A stretch of 64,000 nucleotides of DNA from JBEIHX01 sp040381075 (GTDB lineage Bacteria; Pseudomonadota; Alphaproteobacteria; Caulobacterales; Aquidulcibacteraceae), in contig JBEIHX010000016.1 in the NCBI GenBank assembly GCA_040381075.1, positions 1 to 64,000 on the forward strand. The letters are read 5' to 3'. Within the stretch, counting starts at the first letter, position 1; every line of letters starts with the position of its first letter. Below are positions 9,507-18,742 of this stretch, in pieces. The position numbers and the translations under genes were made by a program. The notes beneath the pieces are model-generated. The model had not been told where the DNA came from. It did no database searches and worked only from the letters and a program-made list of their open reading frames with translations.

Positions 9507-9776
9507 CGGGACATTCACCCCTGGACAGCCTCGCCCCGAGCCCTACCTCCTGACTGCCGGCCGACAAGACAGGCCGGTTCCTCGCGAGGGGGCCGGGTCG
9601 CTTCATGGCGCCGGCAGCAGCCGCCGACCGGTGCGCACGGGCGAGATCCGCCTGAGCATTCACACATGTTTCGAAACCTTTACGCGGGACGGTTGCGCCC
9701 GGATCACCCGCAACAAGGGTGGGTCGCGAGATTGTGATCTTCCCATGCGGGTCCCGACACCGGGTCGCCGCAGCGC

Positions 9777-9888
9777 GTCCGACCCGACTTGGCGGACCCG
9801 ACTTGGCGGACCCGACTTGGCGGACCCGAATTGGCGGACCCGAATTGGCGGACACGGATTGCCGAACAGGGATTGCCGAACAGGGAAT
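9777..9888. repeat. 14-bp tandem repeat, about 8 diverging copies
   Basis: Units of GGCGGACCCGACTT. They drift stepwise to GGCGGACCCGAATT, GGCGGACACGGATT and GCCGAACAGGGATT along the array, consistent with ordered duplication and mutation. Confidence 0.92.
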
Positions 9889-9953
9889 GGCGGCCGGCGC
9901 ACGAGGGCGTGGGGCCCGCAGCCGCACCGCTCCGATCCCGGGGCCAGAGACCC

Positions 9954-9996
9954 CAGGCCCTGCCTCAGGCCCTGCCTCAGGCCCTGCCTCAGGCCC
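9954..9996. repeat. 12-bp tandem repeat overlapping the end of the GNAT gene
   Basis: About 3.6 units of CAGGCCCTGCCT. The last copy runs across the stop codon of the acetyltransferase, so the array has probably reset the end of that protein. Confidence 0.88.
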
Positions 9997-10546
9997 AATC
10001 CCGGGGCTGCTGGCGCGCGACGCCCTCACCATCGCCCCCCAGCGCACGGCGCATGATCCGCTCATCATCCTCATGGGCGCCGACGCGAAAGACATACCGC
10101 CCGACAATCTCAAACCCGTGCCGCCGATAGAAGCGCTGCGCGCGCGCATTCAGCGCCCAGACGCCAAGGTAGATGTCCTCAACCGCGCGCGCGCGCGCCC
10201 ACGCTTCCACCCCGGCCATCAGCCGGTCGGCGAGCCCAGCGCCGAAAAACTCCGGGCACAGATAAAGGCGCTTGAGTTCAGCGGCGCGACGCGCACCCGG
10301 ATCGATCGGCAGGCCAAGGGGGCCGGCCTGGGCAAAGGCGACAAGGCGCGCGCCGTCCTCCGCCACCAGGGTCAGGCGATCTGGCGCAAGGATCTCAGCC
10401 TGCTGAATGTCTGCCCCATAGCTCGCCGCAAGAAATGTCGCGAGGTCAGCTGGTTTGTAGATGTGGCCAAAGGTCGCGACGAAGGTGTCGCGGGCGAGCG
10501 CGGCGAGGCCGGCCGCATCCTCCTCGCGCGCGTTGCGGACCCTCAC
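9989..10546 (-). CDS. GNAT-family N-acetyltransferase
   Basis: A 185-residue acetyl-CoA-dependent acetyltransferase of unknown substrate. It begins MRVRNAREEDAAGLAALARD (motif C/D area). LKRLYLCPEFFGAGLADRLM is the acetyl-CoA binding motif A, with Gly-x-Gly replaced by FGAGL, and LGVWALNARAQRFYRRHGFE is motif B. The start overlaps the stop of the glutamate dehydrogenase gene as ATGA, so the two are co-translated. The last residues (GVARQQPRDWA) lie in a 12-bp repeat and are probably not functional. A role modifying the dehydrogenase is possible but there is no direct evidence. Confidence 0.85.
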   Translation of the reverse strand: MRVRNAREEDAAGLAALARDTFVATFGHIYKPADLATFLAASYGADIQQAEILAPDRLTLVAEDGARLVAFAQAGPLGLPIDPGARRAAELKRLYLCPEFFGAGLADRLMAGVEAWARARAVEDIYLGVWALNARAQRFYRRHGFEIVGRYVFRVGAHEDDERIMRRALGGDGEGVARQQPRDWA

Positions 10547-13500
10547 AGCGCACCAGGCCCCTGCGCCAGCTCACGCAGATGCGCACCCGCCATCGCGAGC
10601 TTGCCGAGCGACCAGCCGCCGCTTGCCGCCATCTCGGCCAACGCTGCAGCACCGGTCTGGGCAGCAGCACCTCGCGTGCGCTTCCATGCAGCAACGACAT
10701 CATACGCCCAGGCGCCGTCATGGACCACACCCGCCCCAGGGCTGCGCGCAACGCTCTCCGCCCAGGCCATAGCCGCGTCGCAGATCTCTGCCTGGTGAGT
10801 GAAGAACTCTTCCGTCAGCCGCCGGACAGCAAGCCGGTCCCAGTGCAGCTGCGGCCGGATCTCGCCTGCGCCAGTGCGCAGGGCGTCAAAGACGAACATC
10901 TCCCCGATGGCGAAGAAGATGCGTGCGGTCGGCTCGAGGGCCCAGCCGCGCCGATCGGCAAGATCCAGAACGTCGAGGGCGCATGACATCGGGGTGAGGC
11001 CGGCGATATCGCGGGCGAGCTCGCCCGGGGCGCCGCGCGCGGCAAAGCCTTGCGCCCGGCGCTCCAGGCGTTCGGCCTCTGTTGGCGAGACAAGGCGCGG
11101 GATCAGCGTGCGCAGGTCGTCGATGCCGGAGCGCCACAGATCAATTGCCGAGGCGAGTCCGATCCTGCGCATGCGCGCACGCCGGGCGAGCCACGCGCTC
11201 TGACGCTGCAGGAGACGCACGACCTCCAGGTGCAGTGTGGTCTGCAGATCCGCCGGCGCCTTCAGATCGAGAGCCTCAATGCGCGCGATAAGCTCAGGCG
11301 TGCGAAAGACCGCACGCGCCAGCGCATACCCGGCTGCAGCCTCGCCGTGCGACAGGCCCCCGCCTTCGGCGACCCTTTGGATGAACAATGGCCCGCCAAC
11401 GTTCACGATGTCGTTGGCCAGCGCCGTCGCGATGATTTCGCGCCTGAGGCGATGGCGATCCATTTCGGCGCGCCGGCCGGCAAGAGCCGGGGGAAAGTAT
11501 TCACTGAGCGTCTGCCTGAAGTAGGGGTCGTCGATCTGCGTTTCGCCGATCAGGTCGTCAAACAGCTCCAGCTTGGCGTAGGCGAGCAGCACGGCGAGTT
11601 CAGGCCGGGAGAGCCCGGCGTTCTGTCCACGCAGGGCGCGTATCTCGTCCGCGGCCGGCAGACCCTCGACCTTGCGGTTGAGACGCGCGCCTGCCTCCAG
11701 GCGCTCCATGAACCGCTCATGGTCGTCGAGATCTCCCGCGGCCTCGGCCCTGGCGATGGTGAGGGCTTTGGTCTGGAGATAGTTGTCGCGCAGCACGAGC
11801 CTCGCGATGTCAGGCGTCATCGAGTCGAGCAGGGCGTCGCGCTCCTGCGGGGTGAGCGTGCGCGCGCGCATCGCCTCGTTCAGCAGCACCTTGACGTTCA
11901 CTTCATGGTCTGAGGTGTCCACACCGGCCGAATTGTCGATGGCGTCAGTGTTCAGCCGCACGCCGCGCCGGTCGAGTTCGATGCGCCCGGCCTGGGTGAC
12001 GCCGAGATTGGCGCCTTCTGCGATCACTTTGGCGCGCACCTGCCCCGCATCGACACGAATGGCGTCATTCGCCTTGTCGCTCACGTCGGCATGGCTTTCC
12101 CGACCCGCCTTGATGTAGGTGCCGATGCCGCCAAACCACAGCAGATCGCACGGCGCCTGCAGCAGCGCGTGCATGACCTCCTCAGGCGAGGCTGCATCCT
12201 GGTCCAGACCGGTCAGGGCCTTGAGCGCGGGGCTGAGAACAATCGCCTTGTCAGAGCGACTGAAAACGCCGCCGCCTTCGGAGAGCCTGGACCTGTCGTA
12301 ATCCTGCCACGAGGATCGTTCGAGCGAGAACAGTCTCTGGCGCTCAGCAAAACCCGCAGCCGGATCAGGGTCAGGGTCCACGAAAATGTCGCGATGGTCG
12401 AAGGCTGCGATCAAGCGGATCTTGTCAGACAGCAGCATGCCGTTGCCAAACACGTCGCCCGACATGTCGCCGATTCCGATGACGGTGAACGGCTCGCTCT
12501 GGGTGTCGCGCCCCATCTCGCGAAAATGCCGTTTCACAGCCTCCCAGGCGCCTCGCGCGGTGATGCCCATCTTCTTGTGGTCGTAGCCCTTGCCCCCGCC
12601 GGATGCGAAGGCGTCGCCCAACCAGAACCCGTACTCTGCGGCGATCGCGTTGGCGGCGTCGGAGAACGTCGCCGTCCCCTTGTCGGCTGCGACGACCAGA
12701 TAGGGGTCGTCACCGTCCCAGGCGACGACGTCGCGCGGTCGAACAACGGTTTCGCCGTCAAGATTATCGGTAATGTCGAGAAGTCCGCGCAGAAACGTCC
12801 GGTAGGCGCGCGCGCCCTCCGCCTGGATCTGCGCGCGCGCGCCGCCGCGCGGCGACTGCTTGGCGAAGAAGCCGCCCTTTGAGCCGACCGGCACAATGAC
12901 GGCGTTCTTGACCTGCTGGGCCTTCACCAGCCCAAGAACCTCCGTGCGGAAATCATCACGCCGGTCCGACCAGCGCAACCCTCCGCGCGCGACAGGGCCG
13001 AAGCGCAGGTGGACCCCCTCCACCTCCGGCGCCCAGACGAAAACTTCGCGGAAGGGCTTGGGAAGGGGGAGATCGGCGAGTTCCCTCGAGGCGACCTTGA
13101 AGGAGATATGCCCGGGCGGCTCGCCGGCGGCAGTCGTTTGGTAGAAGTTGGTGCGCTGAATGGCGCAGATCAGCGCAACGAGCCGGCGCAACACGCGATC
13201 GGCGTCAAGCGTGGTCACCCGGGAAAGCGCCGCCTCAAGATGCGCCGCGATGTCGCGCTGGCGCGCGCGGCGATCGTCAAAGCCGCCGGCATCGCGGGGG
13301 TCGAAGCGGGCGCGGAAAAGATCAAGCATGGCGCGCACGAGGTCAGGATGTTCGCCCAAGGCCTGCTGTTGCACCGTCTGGGACGGATCCATGCCGGACT
13401 GCTGCCTGAATTTGCACAGGGCCCGGACCAGCGCGGCTTCACGCCACGTCATGCCAGGTTTGAGGATCAGCGCATTGAACGCGTCATTCTCGGTTCGCCC

Positions 13501-15450
13501 GGTCCAAACCGCGGCGAAAGCCTCTTCGAAGGACGACTCGACAGCGGTGAAATCGATCGGCGCGCCGTCCGCGGCGCGCATGCGCACGTCATGGATGTAA
13601 AATGTCGGCGACCCGCCTTGCGCCGGACGCACCGGGTAGGCGAACTCCGACTGGACGAACAGTCCCATGTTCTCCAGGATCGGCACGACCGCCGAGAGGG
13701 GAAGCGGCTCGCTGCTGCAGTAGACCTTGCAGCGCAGCGCCGTGTCAGGGTCGCCCGGCGCGCGGTAGGCGCGCACGCGCACCTCCTGGGCGGGGGCGAA
13801 ACTCTGCAGCTCCGCTGCATCGCGCACCGCTTCCTCAGGCTCGAAGGCTTCGCGGTAAGCGGCTGTGAAGGCGTCGCGCCAGCGCGCGCTCAGCTCCTGC
13901 ACCTCGGGACCGGGCTCATGGGCGGCCATGAAGCGCCGCTCGAGATCGTCCTGCCAGGTCCGCGCCAGACGGGCGATCTCAGCTTCGAGGGCGACAAGGT
14001 CTGGCTGGCGGCTGCGCCCGCGGTCCAAACCGATGATGTAAAGGACGCGCGCCAGAGCCGCATCGCCGAATTGTGGATAAAAGGCGGAGACCCGTCCGCC
14101 GAACGCCTTCGCGATCGTGTCGCCCACCCGTTCGCGCAGCGCCGAGTTGTAGCGGTCGCGCGGCACGAACACGAGCGCTGACGCGAACCGTTCGAAGCGG
14201 TCCACGCGCACGAACAGGCGTGTGCGCGGGCGATCGAACAGGTGCATCACCCCAAGGCTGATCCTCAGGAGGTCGTCCTCGTCGATCTGGAACAGCTCGT
14301 CGCGCGGATAATTCTCGACGATGTTGGTCAGGGACTTGGCGTTGTGCGATCCCGGCGCCTGCGCGGCGCGCTCCAGGACACGGCGGGTCTTGCGGCGCAG
14401 GAGCGGTATGTCACGCGTCATCTGCGTATAGGCGTCGGCGGTGAACAGACCGATGAAACGGGTCTCGCCGATCACCTCGCCCTGTGCATTGTACCGCTTC
14501 ACGCCGACATAGTCGCAGCGAACCCGCCGGTGAACGCGCGATGCGATGTTCGACTTGCCGACGATGATGGGGGAGGGCTCGTCGATAAAGGCCTTCGCTG
14601 ATGCCGACAGGATCAGGGGCTCGCTCGCCCGGCGCAGCACGAAGCGTTCAGGATCGCGCAGGACGCCCAGTCCGGTCTCCTGCAGGATAACCGGCTCATC
14701 GCGTTCCCACTGCCCGTCAGCCGTACGCGGATAATCGTACTGGCGCGCGCCGAGAAAGGCGAAGTGATCCTGCGCCAGCCAGTCCAGGAAGGCGATGGCT
14801 TCCTCGACCTCCTCGACGGCGGCGACGGTTCTGGCGCCGGCGAGTTCACGGGTCGCCTCGACCATGCGCGCGCGCATGGCGTGGTAGTCTGTGACAGCCA
14901 GGGCCACGTCGGCCAGTGTCTTGTCGACCCCGGCGATGAGCGCGTCACGCCGGTCTGGCGGCAACGGATCGAAGTGGACCTGGATATAGGACTCCCGCAC
15001 CGGCGCGCCGTCGTCGGCGCGTCGCCCTGCGGCGTCGCGCAGCGCCATGACGATCGGATGAAACATCGCGCGCGCCAGGATCTTGCGGTCCGCAAGCTCG
15101 CCCATGACGGAGTCGACGAGGAACGGCATGTCCGGCCCGACGACCTCAAGCACGTCGCGGTCGAGGCTGCGGCCGTCGGCGCCTATGGCGGGCGCGACCC
15201 GGATCAGGCGCCCAGCGCCAGGTCGCGTCCGTGCTGTCATCCAGAACGAATGGGCGATGGCGAGCAGGTCGCCGGGCGCAAGACCGTCGATGTCGTCTGC
15301 ATGGCTGTCGCGGTGGATCTGGGCCAGAAAGCTGTGCGCCTCCGGCGTCAGGGAGCCGCCGCGTTGAAAGCCGGGATAGGGCCCGATCCGCGCCGCCTCG
15401 GCGAAGTCGCCAAAGGCGAAGGGCTGAGCGGTGCGCAGATCGGCGTCCAT
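10543..15450 (-). CDS. NAD-specific glutamate dehydrogenase, large (about 180 kDa) type
   Basis: Oxidatively deaminates glutamate to 2-oxoglutarate plus ammonium with NAD+. The 1635-residue length is typical of the large bacterial GDH family. N-terminal ACT-like regulatory segments (GPDMPFLVDSVMGELADR) precede the catalytic domain, where GLRWSDRRDDFRTEVLGL and the substrate-lysine motif VPVGSKGGFFAKQSP lie near residue 860. TVIGIGDMSGDVFGNGML and VIAEGANLGVTQAGRIELD mark the nucleotide fold. The start ATG at 15450 gives MDADLRTAQPFAF. A GNAT gene is coupled to its stop. The enzyme supports growth on glutamate and related amino acids. Confidence 0.95.
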   Translation of the reverse strand: MDADLRTAQPFAFGDFAEAARIGPYPGFQRGGSLTPEAHSFLAQIHRDSHADDIDGLAPGDLLAIAHSFWMTARTRPGAGRLIRVAPAIGADGRSLDRDVLEVVGPDMPFLVDSVMGELADRKILARAMFHPIVMALRDAAGRRADDGAPVRESYIQVHFDPLPPDRRDALIAGVDKTLADVALAVTDYHAMRARMVEATRELAGARTVAAVEEVEEAIAFLDWLAQDHFAFLGARQYDYPRTADGQWERDEPVILQETGLGVLRDPERFVLRRASEPLILSASAKAFIDEPSPIIVGKSNIASRVHRRVRCDYVGVKRYNAQGEVIGETRFIGLFTADAYTQMTRDIPLLRRKTRRVLERAAQAPGSHNAKSLTNIVENYPRDELFQIDEDDLLRISLGVMHLFDRPRTRLFVRVDRFERFASALVFVPRDRYNSALRERVGDTIAKAFGGRVSAFYPQFGDAALARVLYIIGLDRGRSRQPDLVALEAEIARLARTWQDDLERRFMAAHEPGPEVQELSARWRDAFTAAYREAFEPEEAVRDAAELQSFAPAQEVRVRAYRAPGDPDTALRCKVYCSSEPLPLSAVVPILENMGLFVQSEFAYPVRPAQGGSPTFYIHDVRMRAADGAPIDFTAVESSFEEAFAAVWTGRTENDAFNALILKPGMTWREAALVRALCKFRQQSGMDPSQTVQQQALGEHPDLVRAMLDLFRARFDPRDAGGFDDRRARQRDIAAHLEAALSRVTTLDADRVLRRLVALICAIQRTNFYQTTAAGEPPGHISFKVASRELADLPLPKPFREVFVWAPEVEGVHLRFGPVARGGLRWSDRRDDFRTEVLGLVKAQQVKNAVIVPVGSKGGFFAKQSPRGGARAQIQAEGARAYRTFLRGLLDITDNLDGETVVRPRDVVAWDGDDPYLVVAADKGTATFSDAANAIAAEYGFWLGDAFASGGGKGYDHKKMGITARGAWEAVKRHFREMGRDTQSEPFTVIGIGDMSGDVFGNGMLLSDKIRLIAAFDHRDIFVDPDPDPAAGFAERQRLFSLERSSWQDYDRSRLSEGGGVFSRSDKAIVLSPALKALTGLDQDAASPEEVMHALLQAPCDLLWFGGIGTYIKAGRESHADVSDKANDAIRVDAGQVRAKVIAEGANLGVTQAGRIELDRRGVRLNTDAIDNSAGVDTSDHEVNVKVLLNEAMRARTLTPQERDALLDSMTPDIARLVLRDNYLQTKALTIARAEAAGDLDDHERFMERLEAGARLNRKVEGLPAADEIRALRGQNAGLSRPELAVLLAYAKLELFDDLIGETQIDDPYFRQTLSEYFPPALAGRRAEMDRHRLRREIIATALANDIVNVGGPLFIQRVAEGGGLSHGEAAAGYALARAVFRTPELIARIEALDLKAPADLQTTLHLEVVRLLQRQSAWLARRARMRRIGLASAIDLWRSGIDDLRTLIPRLVSPTEAERLERRAQGFAARGAPGELARDIAGLTPMSCALDVLDLADRRGWALEPTARIFFAIGEMFVFDALRTGAGEIRPQLHWDRLAVRRLTEEFFTHQAEICDAAMAWAESVARSPGAGVVHDGAWAYDVVAAWKRTRGAAAQTGAAALAEMAASGGWSLGKLAMAGAHLRELAQGPGAL

Positions 15451-15564
15451 GGCGTTTCCTTTGGCGATTCACTTCACGCGATGCATCCGGCTGGACCGGC
15501 GCAGATCCGGCGCTCTGCACACCCGCGATCAGGGCGCAGGGTGCAGCCACGGCCTGACCGGGGC

Positions 15565-15597
15565 GGCCAAACCCAGGCAGGCCAAACCCAGGCAGGC
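15565..15597. repeat. 15-bp tandem repeat, 2 copies
   Basis: GGCCAAACCCAGGCA twice in succession plus three bases, upstream of the glutamate dehydrogenase gene. Confidence 0.85.
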
Positions 15598-15723
15598 TGA
15601 CCGCCGGCCACGCGGATCAGGAGCGTGACCCTAGCCTGATCTGCGGTCTCTGCAACTCGTGGGAAATCATGCCTCGCGGACCTGGCGCCTGCCGCTCCGG
15701 CGGGCTGCTCTCGGCATCTCGGC

Positions 15724-16383
15724 TCAGGATTGCGGGCGTTTGTTTCGCAGCCCGCCGTCGCCTGCCGGGAGATCCCGGCGCACCGCTGGCGCGGGGCGAT
15801 AGCGGAAGAGTCCCTGCCGCGGCCACGCGTCAAACACGTCCTCTATCTCCACCCCCGCCCCAATATTGTGGGCGATCATGGGACGCCCCTGCGGACCGGC
15901 CGCAGTGACGACCACGCCGATGTGGGCAAGCCCCCCTGGCAGGCGCCAGCTGACGACATCGCCTGGCAGAAGGGCGTGCGGCGGCGTGTCGTGCGCCAGA
16001 GCGGCCCCGCGCCGCTGGAAAAAGGTCTCCAGATTGGGCACCCGGCGGTGATCGATATTGCTGTCGGGCCGGCGCAGGCCCCAGCGACGCGGGTAGGCTG
16101 AAAAGGCGGTGCGCATGTCCTCGTGCACCAGCTGTTGCAGATCAACGCCAGCGGCGCGGAAGGCCCGCACGACGACATCCGCGCAGACGCCGCGATCGGG
16201 CGCGACATCCCCATTCGGATAGGCGAGTGCGACATAGCTTGGATCGTACACGACGGCGCCCAGCGCCTGGGTCTGCGCCGCGCCGGCGACAATGCGGCCG
16301 AAGTCAAAGGCGGGGGCAAGACCCGCCGCGAGCGTCGGCGTCGAGGCCGCCATCACAAAGAGAGCGAGGCCGAGCGATTTCAT
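15724..16383 (-). CDS. DUF1287 family exported protein
   Basis: The 219-residue product has a Sec signal peptide (MKSLGLALFVMAASTPTLAA). The mature protein carries the DUF1287 hallmark DPSYVALAYPNGDVAPDRGV, then CADVVVRAFRAAGVDLQQLV, then HEDM, and later LPGDVVSWRLPGGLAHIGVV. The Cys and His placement resembles NlpC/P60-like folds, so cell-wall hydrolysis is plausible, but the family function is not established. Its neighbours give no further hint. The last 25 residues are Arg/Gly-rich and poorly conserved. The ATG at 16383 is the natural signal-peptide start. Confidence 0.85.
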   Translation of the reverse strand: MKSLGLALFVMAASTPTLAAGLAPAFDFGRIVAGAAQTQALGAVVYDPSYVALAYPNGDVAPDRGVCADVVVRAFRAAGVDLQQLVHEDMRTAFSAYPRRWGLRRPDSNIDHRRVPNLETFFQRRGAALAHDTPPHALLPGDVVSWRLPGGLAHIGVVVTAAGPQGRPMIAHNIGAGVEIEDVFDAWPRQGLFRYRPAPAVRRDLPAGDGGLRNKRPQS

Positions 16384-17019
16384 TGGGCGAGGCTGTCAGG
16401 CGAGAATGGCGCGATTGTGCGGGGACAGGGGCCAAAGCAAGGCCCTGCGTTTCACCCCGGCCCCGGCCTCCGTCCTGACCCGACTCCTGATCCTGTCCCG
16501 GAGCAGACTTCAGATGGATCGGACTTCAGATGGATCGGACTTCAGATGGGCCAGACTTCAAACCCGTTCCGGGCGCGGTTCCTGAGAGCGGGCGCGAACG
16601 CCGCGCGCGCGAACAGGCGACGGTTGCGCCGGCGGACAGGGAACCCTGCCCGCCGGCGCTGTCAGACCTCACCGCAGGCTAGGTGGGGGACGCAAGAGAG
16701 AGGCCTGACGCCGCACCACGCCGGCCAAACGCAACGCAGCCGGCGCGGAACGAAACTCCAAACTGAAAGACTGGGATCCAGCGTGATTGCGTGATTCGAA
16801 ATGGCGGCTGCTGCGGCCACAATCACGAGCAGGACAGACCCAAAACCAAAATTGCGCATAAACCCGAACGCAATCGCGCGTCAAGCAAAGCTTCGCGTCT
16901 CGCGCGTTCGTGATTTTCCACACCGTAAAGTCAACGCATCTCTATACGAACTGAAAACCTGTGGCTTGTTGTTGACGCAGCGTGAGGTCTTTTCGAGGCT
17001 GGTCGGCCCTCATGTAAAG
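16384..17019. other. 636-bp intergenic region with an AT-richer core
   Basis: Contains a 16-bp repeat array (16506-16560) and, from about 16740, a stretch of clearly lower GC than its surroundings. The 10-mer GTAAAGTCAA occurs twice, at 16925-16934 and 17014-17023, 89 bp apart; on the minus strand it reads TTGACTTTAC and resembles a -35 element. A 65-codon minus-strand frame (16859-16662) starts with a signal-like MRNFGFGSVLLVIVAAAAA but lacks a ribosome-binding site and a convincing remainder, so it is not called as a gene. Confidence 0.6.
16506..16560. repeat. 16-bp tandem repeat, about 3.4 copies
   Basis: Units GACTTCAGATGGATCG, with the third copy changed to end GGGCCA. Confidence 0.9.
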
Positions 17020-17673
17020 TCAATGGCCGAACGGCGTCCAACGGGCGGGCGCGACGTCAGGCGCCAGCCGATGCACATCGTCCCACATCATGCCGACGGC
17101 GGCGAGCAGGATCACGCCGACGCCGATCCAGGCGATCCAGCGATGCCGCTCGATGGCGCGCGCGATGATGGAGGCGGCCACGCCCATCAGGCCGACCGAC
17201 AGCACCAGCCCGAACGCCATGATGCCCGGGTGCTCGCGTGCAGCGCCGGCGACGGCGAGGACATTGTCCAGTGACATGGAGACGTCGGCCGCCACGATTG
17301 TCGCCAGTGCAGCGCGGAATGTCGCAGGCCCGTCGGCTGGGCGTCCGTCACCAGGGTGGCCCGGAACGGTTGGGCCCGCCGCCGCCGCAGAGAGATCGCG
17401 CCACATCTTCCACGCCACCCAGAGCAGCATCAGTCCGCCGACCAGAAGCAGCCCCGGGATCTGCATCAATTGCGTGGCGATAAGCGCGAAGCCGATGCGC
17501 AGCACCAACGCCAGGGCGATGCCGATCATGATGACGCGGCGCTGCTTGTCCGCAGGAAGTCTCGACGCGGCCAATCCCACCGCCACCGCATTGTCGCCTG
17601 CGAGGACGATATCGAGCAGGATAACCTGAGCCAGGGCCGCAAGCGCGGCCGCGCTGAACATTGTCTCGCTCAT
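17020..17673 (-). CDS. TerC/YjbE-family integral membrane protein
   Basis: A 217-residue polytopic membrane protein with about seven hydrophobic helices. The two family repeats are visible as LDIVLAGDNAVAVGLAASRL near residue 20 and ADVSMSLDNVLAVAGAAREH past the middle; their membrane-embedded Asp residues are the proposed metal-coordinating sites. The YjbE/TerC/Alx group includes manganese exporters, so metal efflux is the best guess. I searched upstream for a yybP-ykoY manganese riboswitch and did not find its conserved cores. The ATG at 17673 (MSETMFSAAAL) begins the first helix; a longer frame from 17697 adds eight residues. Confidence 0.85.
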   Translation of the reverse strand: MSETMFSAAALAALAQVILLDIVLAGDNAVAVGLAASRLPADKQRRVIMIGIALALVLRIGFALIATQLMQIPGLLLVGGLMLLWVAWKMWRDLSAAAAGPTVPGHPGDGRPADGPATFRAALATIVAADVSMSLDNVLAVAGAAREHPGIMAFGLVLSVGLMGVAASIIARAIERHRWIAWIGVGVILLAAVGMMWDDVHRLAPDVAPARWTPFGH

Positions 17674-17790
17674 TGACCCGTATCCGGACGGCCACATCGC
17701 CGCGCGGCGCTTATCGCCAATTCCCGCACCTCCCGAATGCGCGGACGCCGGCGACCAAACGGCGCGGCGGCGGCCTGATGCCCGACGCTG

Positions 17791-18459
17791 TCAGGATTGG
17801 ACAAAAGCGCGGGCCTGCTCACGCCACCGGTCGCGCGACACCCGGCCGGGGCAGCGCAGCCGCTCCTCAAGCCATGCAGTCTGGCGCGCGGTGAGTTCAG
17901 CGAGTTGCCAGAAGTGGTAGATCCCGATCGCGTTGAGGAGCGCATGCAACCGCTCACCGACGCCCTTGATGCGCGACAGATCGTCCGGAGCGCCGCGCGG
18001 CGCGCGCAGCAGCGCTGGCGCATCCGGGTTCGGCCGCAGCGCGATGATGGTGGCGGTTGGGCGGGCGGCGCCGGCCGCGGCCGCCTGAGGCACGGCGTGC
18101 GGCGACACGTCGGCCACAGTTTCCTGGTCGTCCTCCAGCGGGCGCGCGCGGCGGGCCCGCCCCCCGGACGCCGATGCCCAGGGATCGGCGGCGAGCCATA
18201 TCGCGAGCCAGGCCTCCCCAGCCCGCACGTGCAGGTCGGCAGCGCGCGTGAGCCATCGGTGGTCCGTCCAAGGCATAAACAGGGTCTGCTCGACAGCGAG
18301 TTTCCCGGGTTCATGCAGGTTGATCCAGCACGTCGGCGCATGCTCGGCGTAATGGCGCGCCAGCCTTTCGCAGGCGCCCACCCAGGCCTCCACGGCGGCC
18401 TGCCGGCTTGCATCGCCTGAAAACGGCCATATGCCTGAAAACCATATGGACGTCGCCAT
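17791..18459 (-). CDS. Hypothetical protein with NuoE-like C-terminal helix-hairpin-helix domain
   Basis: A 222-residue protein. The N-terminal 95 residues (Trp- and His-rich, beginning MATSIWFSGIWPF) look like a helical, phasin-like segment but I do not recognise them. A Pro/Ala-rich linker follows. The last 65 residues contain DLSRIKGVGERLHALLNAIG, then IYHFWQLAELTARQTAWLEE and GRVSRDRWREQARAF. That is the helix-hairpin-helix-like domain also found as a C-terminal extension of alphaproteobacterial NuoE and in ribosomal-protein-like contexts. The start at 18459 has AGGAGG at ideal spacing. Function unknown. Confidence 0.75.
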   Translation of the reverse strand: MATSIWFSGIWPFSGDASRQAAVEAWVGACERLARHYAEHAPTCWINLHEPGKLAVEQTLFMPWTDHRWLTRAADLHVRAGEAWLAIWLAADPWASASGGRARRARPLEDDQETVADVSPHAVPQAAAAGAARPTATIIALRPNPDAPALLRAPRGAPDDLSRIKGVGERLHALLNAIGIYHFWQLAELTARQTAWLEERLRCPGRVSRDRWREQARAFVQS

Positions 18460-18533
18460 GGAGCCTCCTGGTCAGCCGCACCACGACCGAAAGTGAGATG
18501 CAGCGTAACCTTCTTTCACTGCGTCAACAACGA

Positions 18534-18595
18534 GGATCCAGCCGGGAGGATCCAGCCGGGAGGATCCAGGCGGGAGGATCCAGCCGGGCGATCCG
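18534..18595. repeat. 14-bp tandem repeat, about 4 copies
   Basis: Units GGATCCAGCCGGGA (each contains a BamHI hexamer), with one copy carrying GGCGGGA, between the HhH protein gene and murI. Confidence 0.92.
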
Positions 18596-18742
18596 GCTGG
18601 AATGGCCGGGCTTCAGCGCCGCAGCCCATGCCAGGCGGCCTGGATCTCCTGGCCTGGAGAGGTTGGCGTGGATGCTGTGCGCGATGATCCGCGCCGCCCA
18701 GGAGCGGGCGCGGCGACATGAGGGAAGGCGGATGCTGTTGCA

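Larger units (their letters stand above)
9361..9988. other. 628-bp intergenic region upstream of rpoH, mostly tandem repeats
   Basis: No gene is supported. The region holds three unrelated repeat arrays (listed separately) and a perfect 10-bp palindrome GTTTCGAAAC at 9668-9677. The rpoH promoter must lie here, but I could not assign -35/-10 elements with confidence. Open frames crossing it on both strands are repeat translations. Confidence 0.7.

Noticed and set aside
8497..10056. 519-codon plus-strand frame opposite rpoH
   Set aside because: Shadow of rpoH and of the upstream repeats; low-complexity translation.
16662..16859. 65-codon minus-strand frame with signal-like start
   Set aside because: The hydrophobic start is suggestive, but there is no ribosome-binding site and the remainder looks random.
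17674..17790. yybP-ykoY manganese riboswitch upstream of the TerC gene
   Set aside because: The conserved internal-loop sequences of that motif are not visible in the leader.
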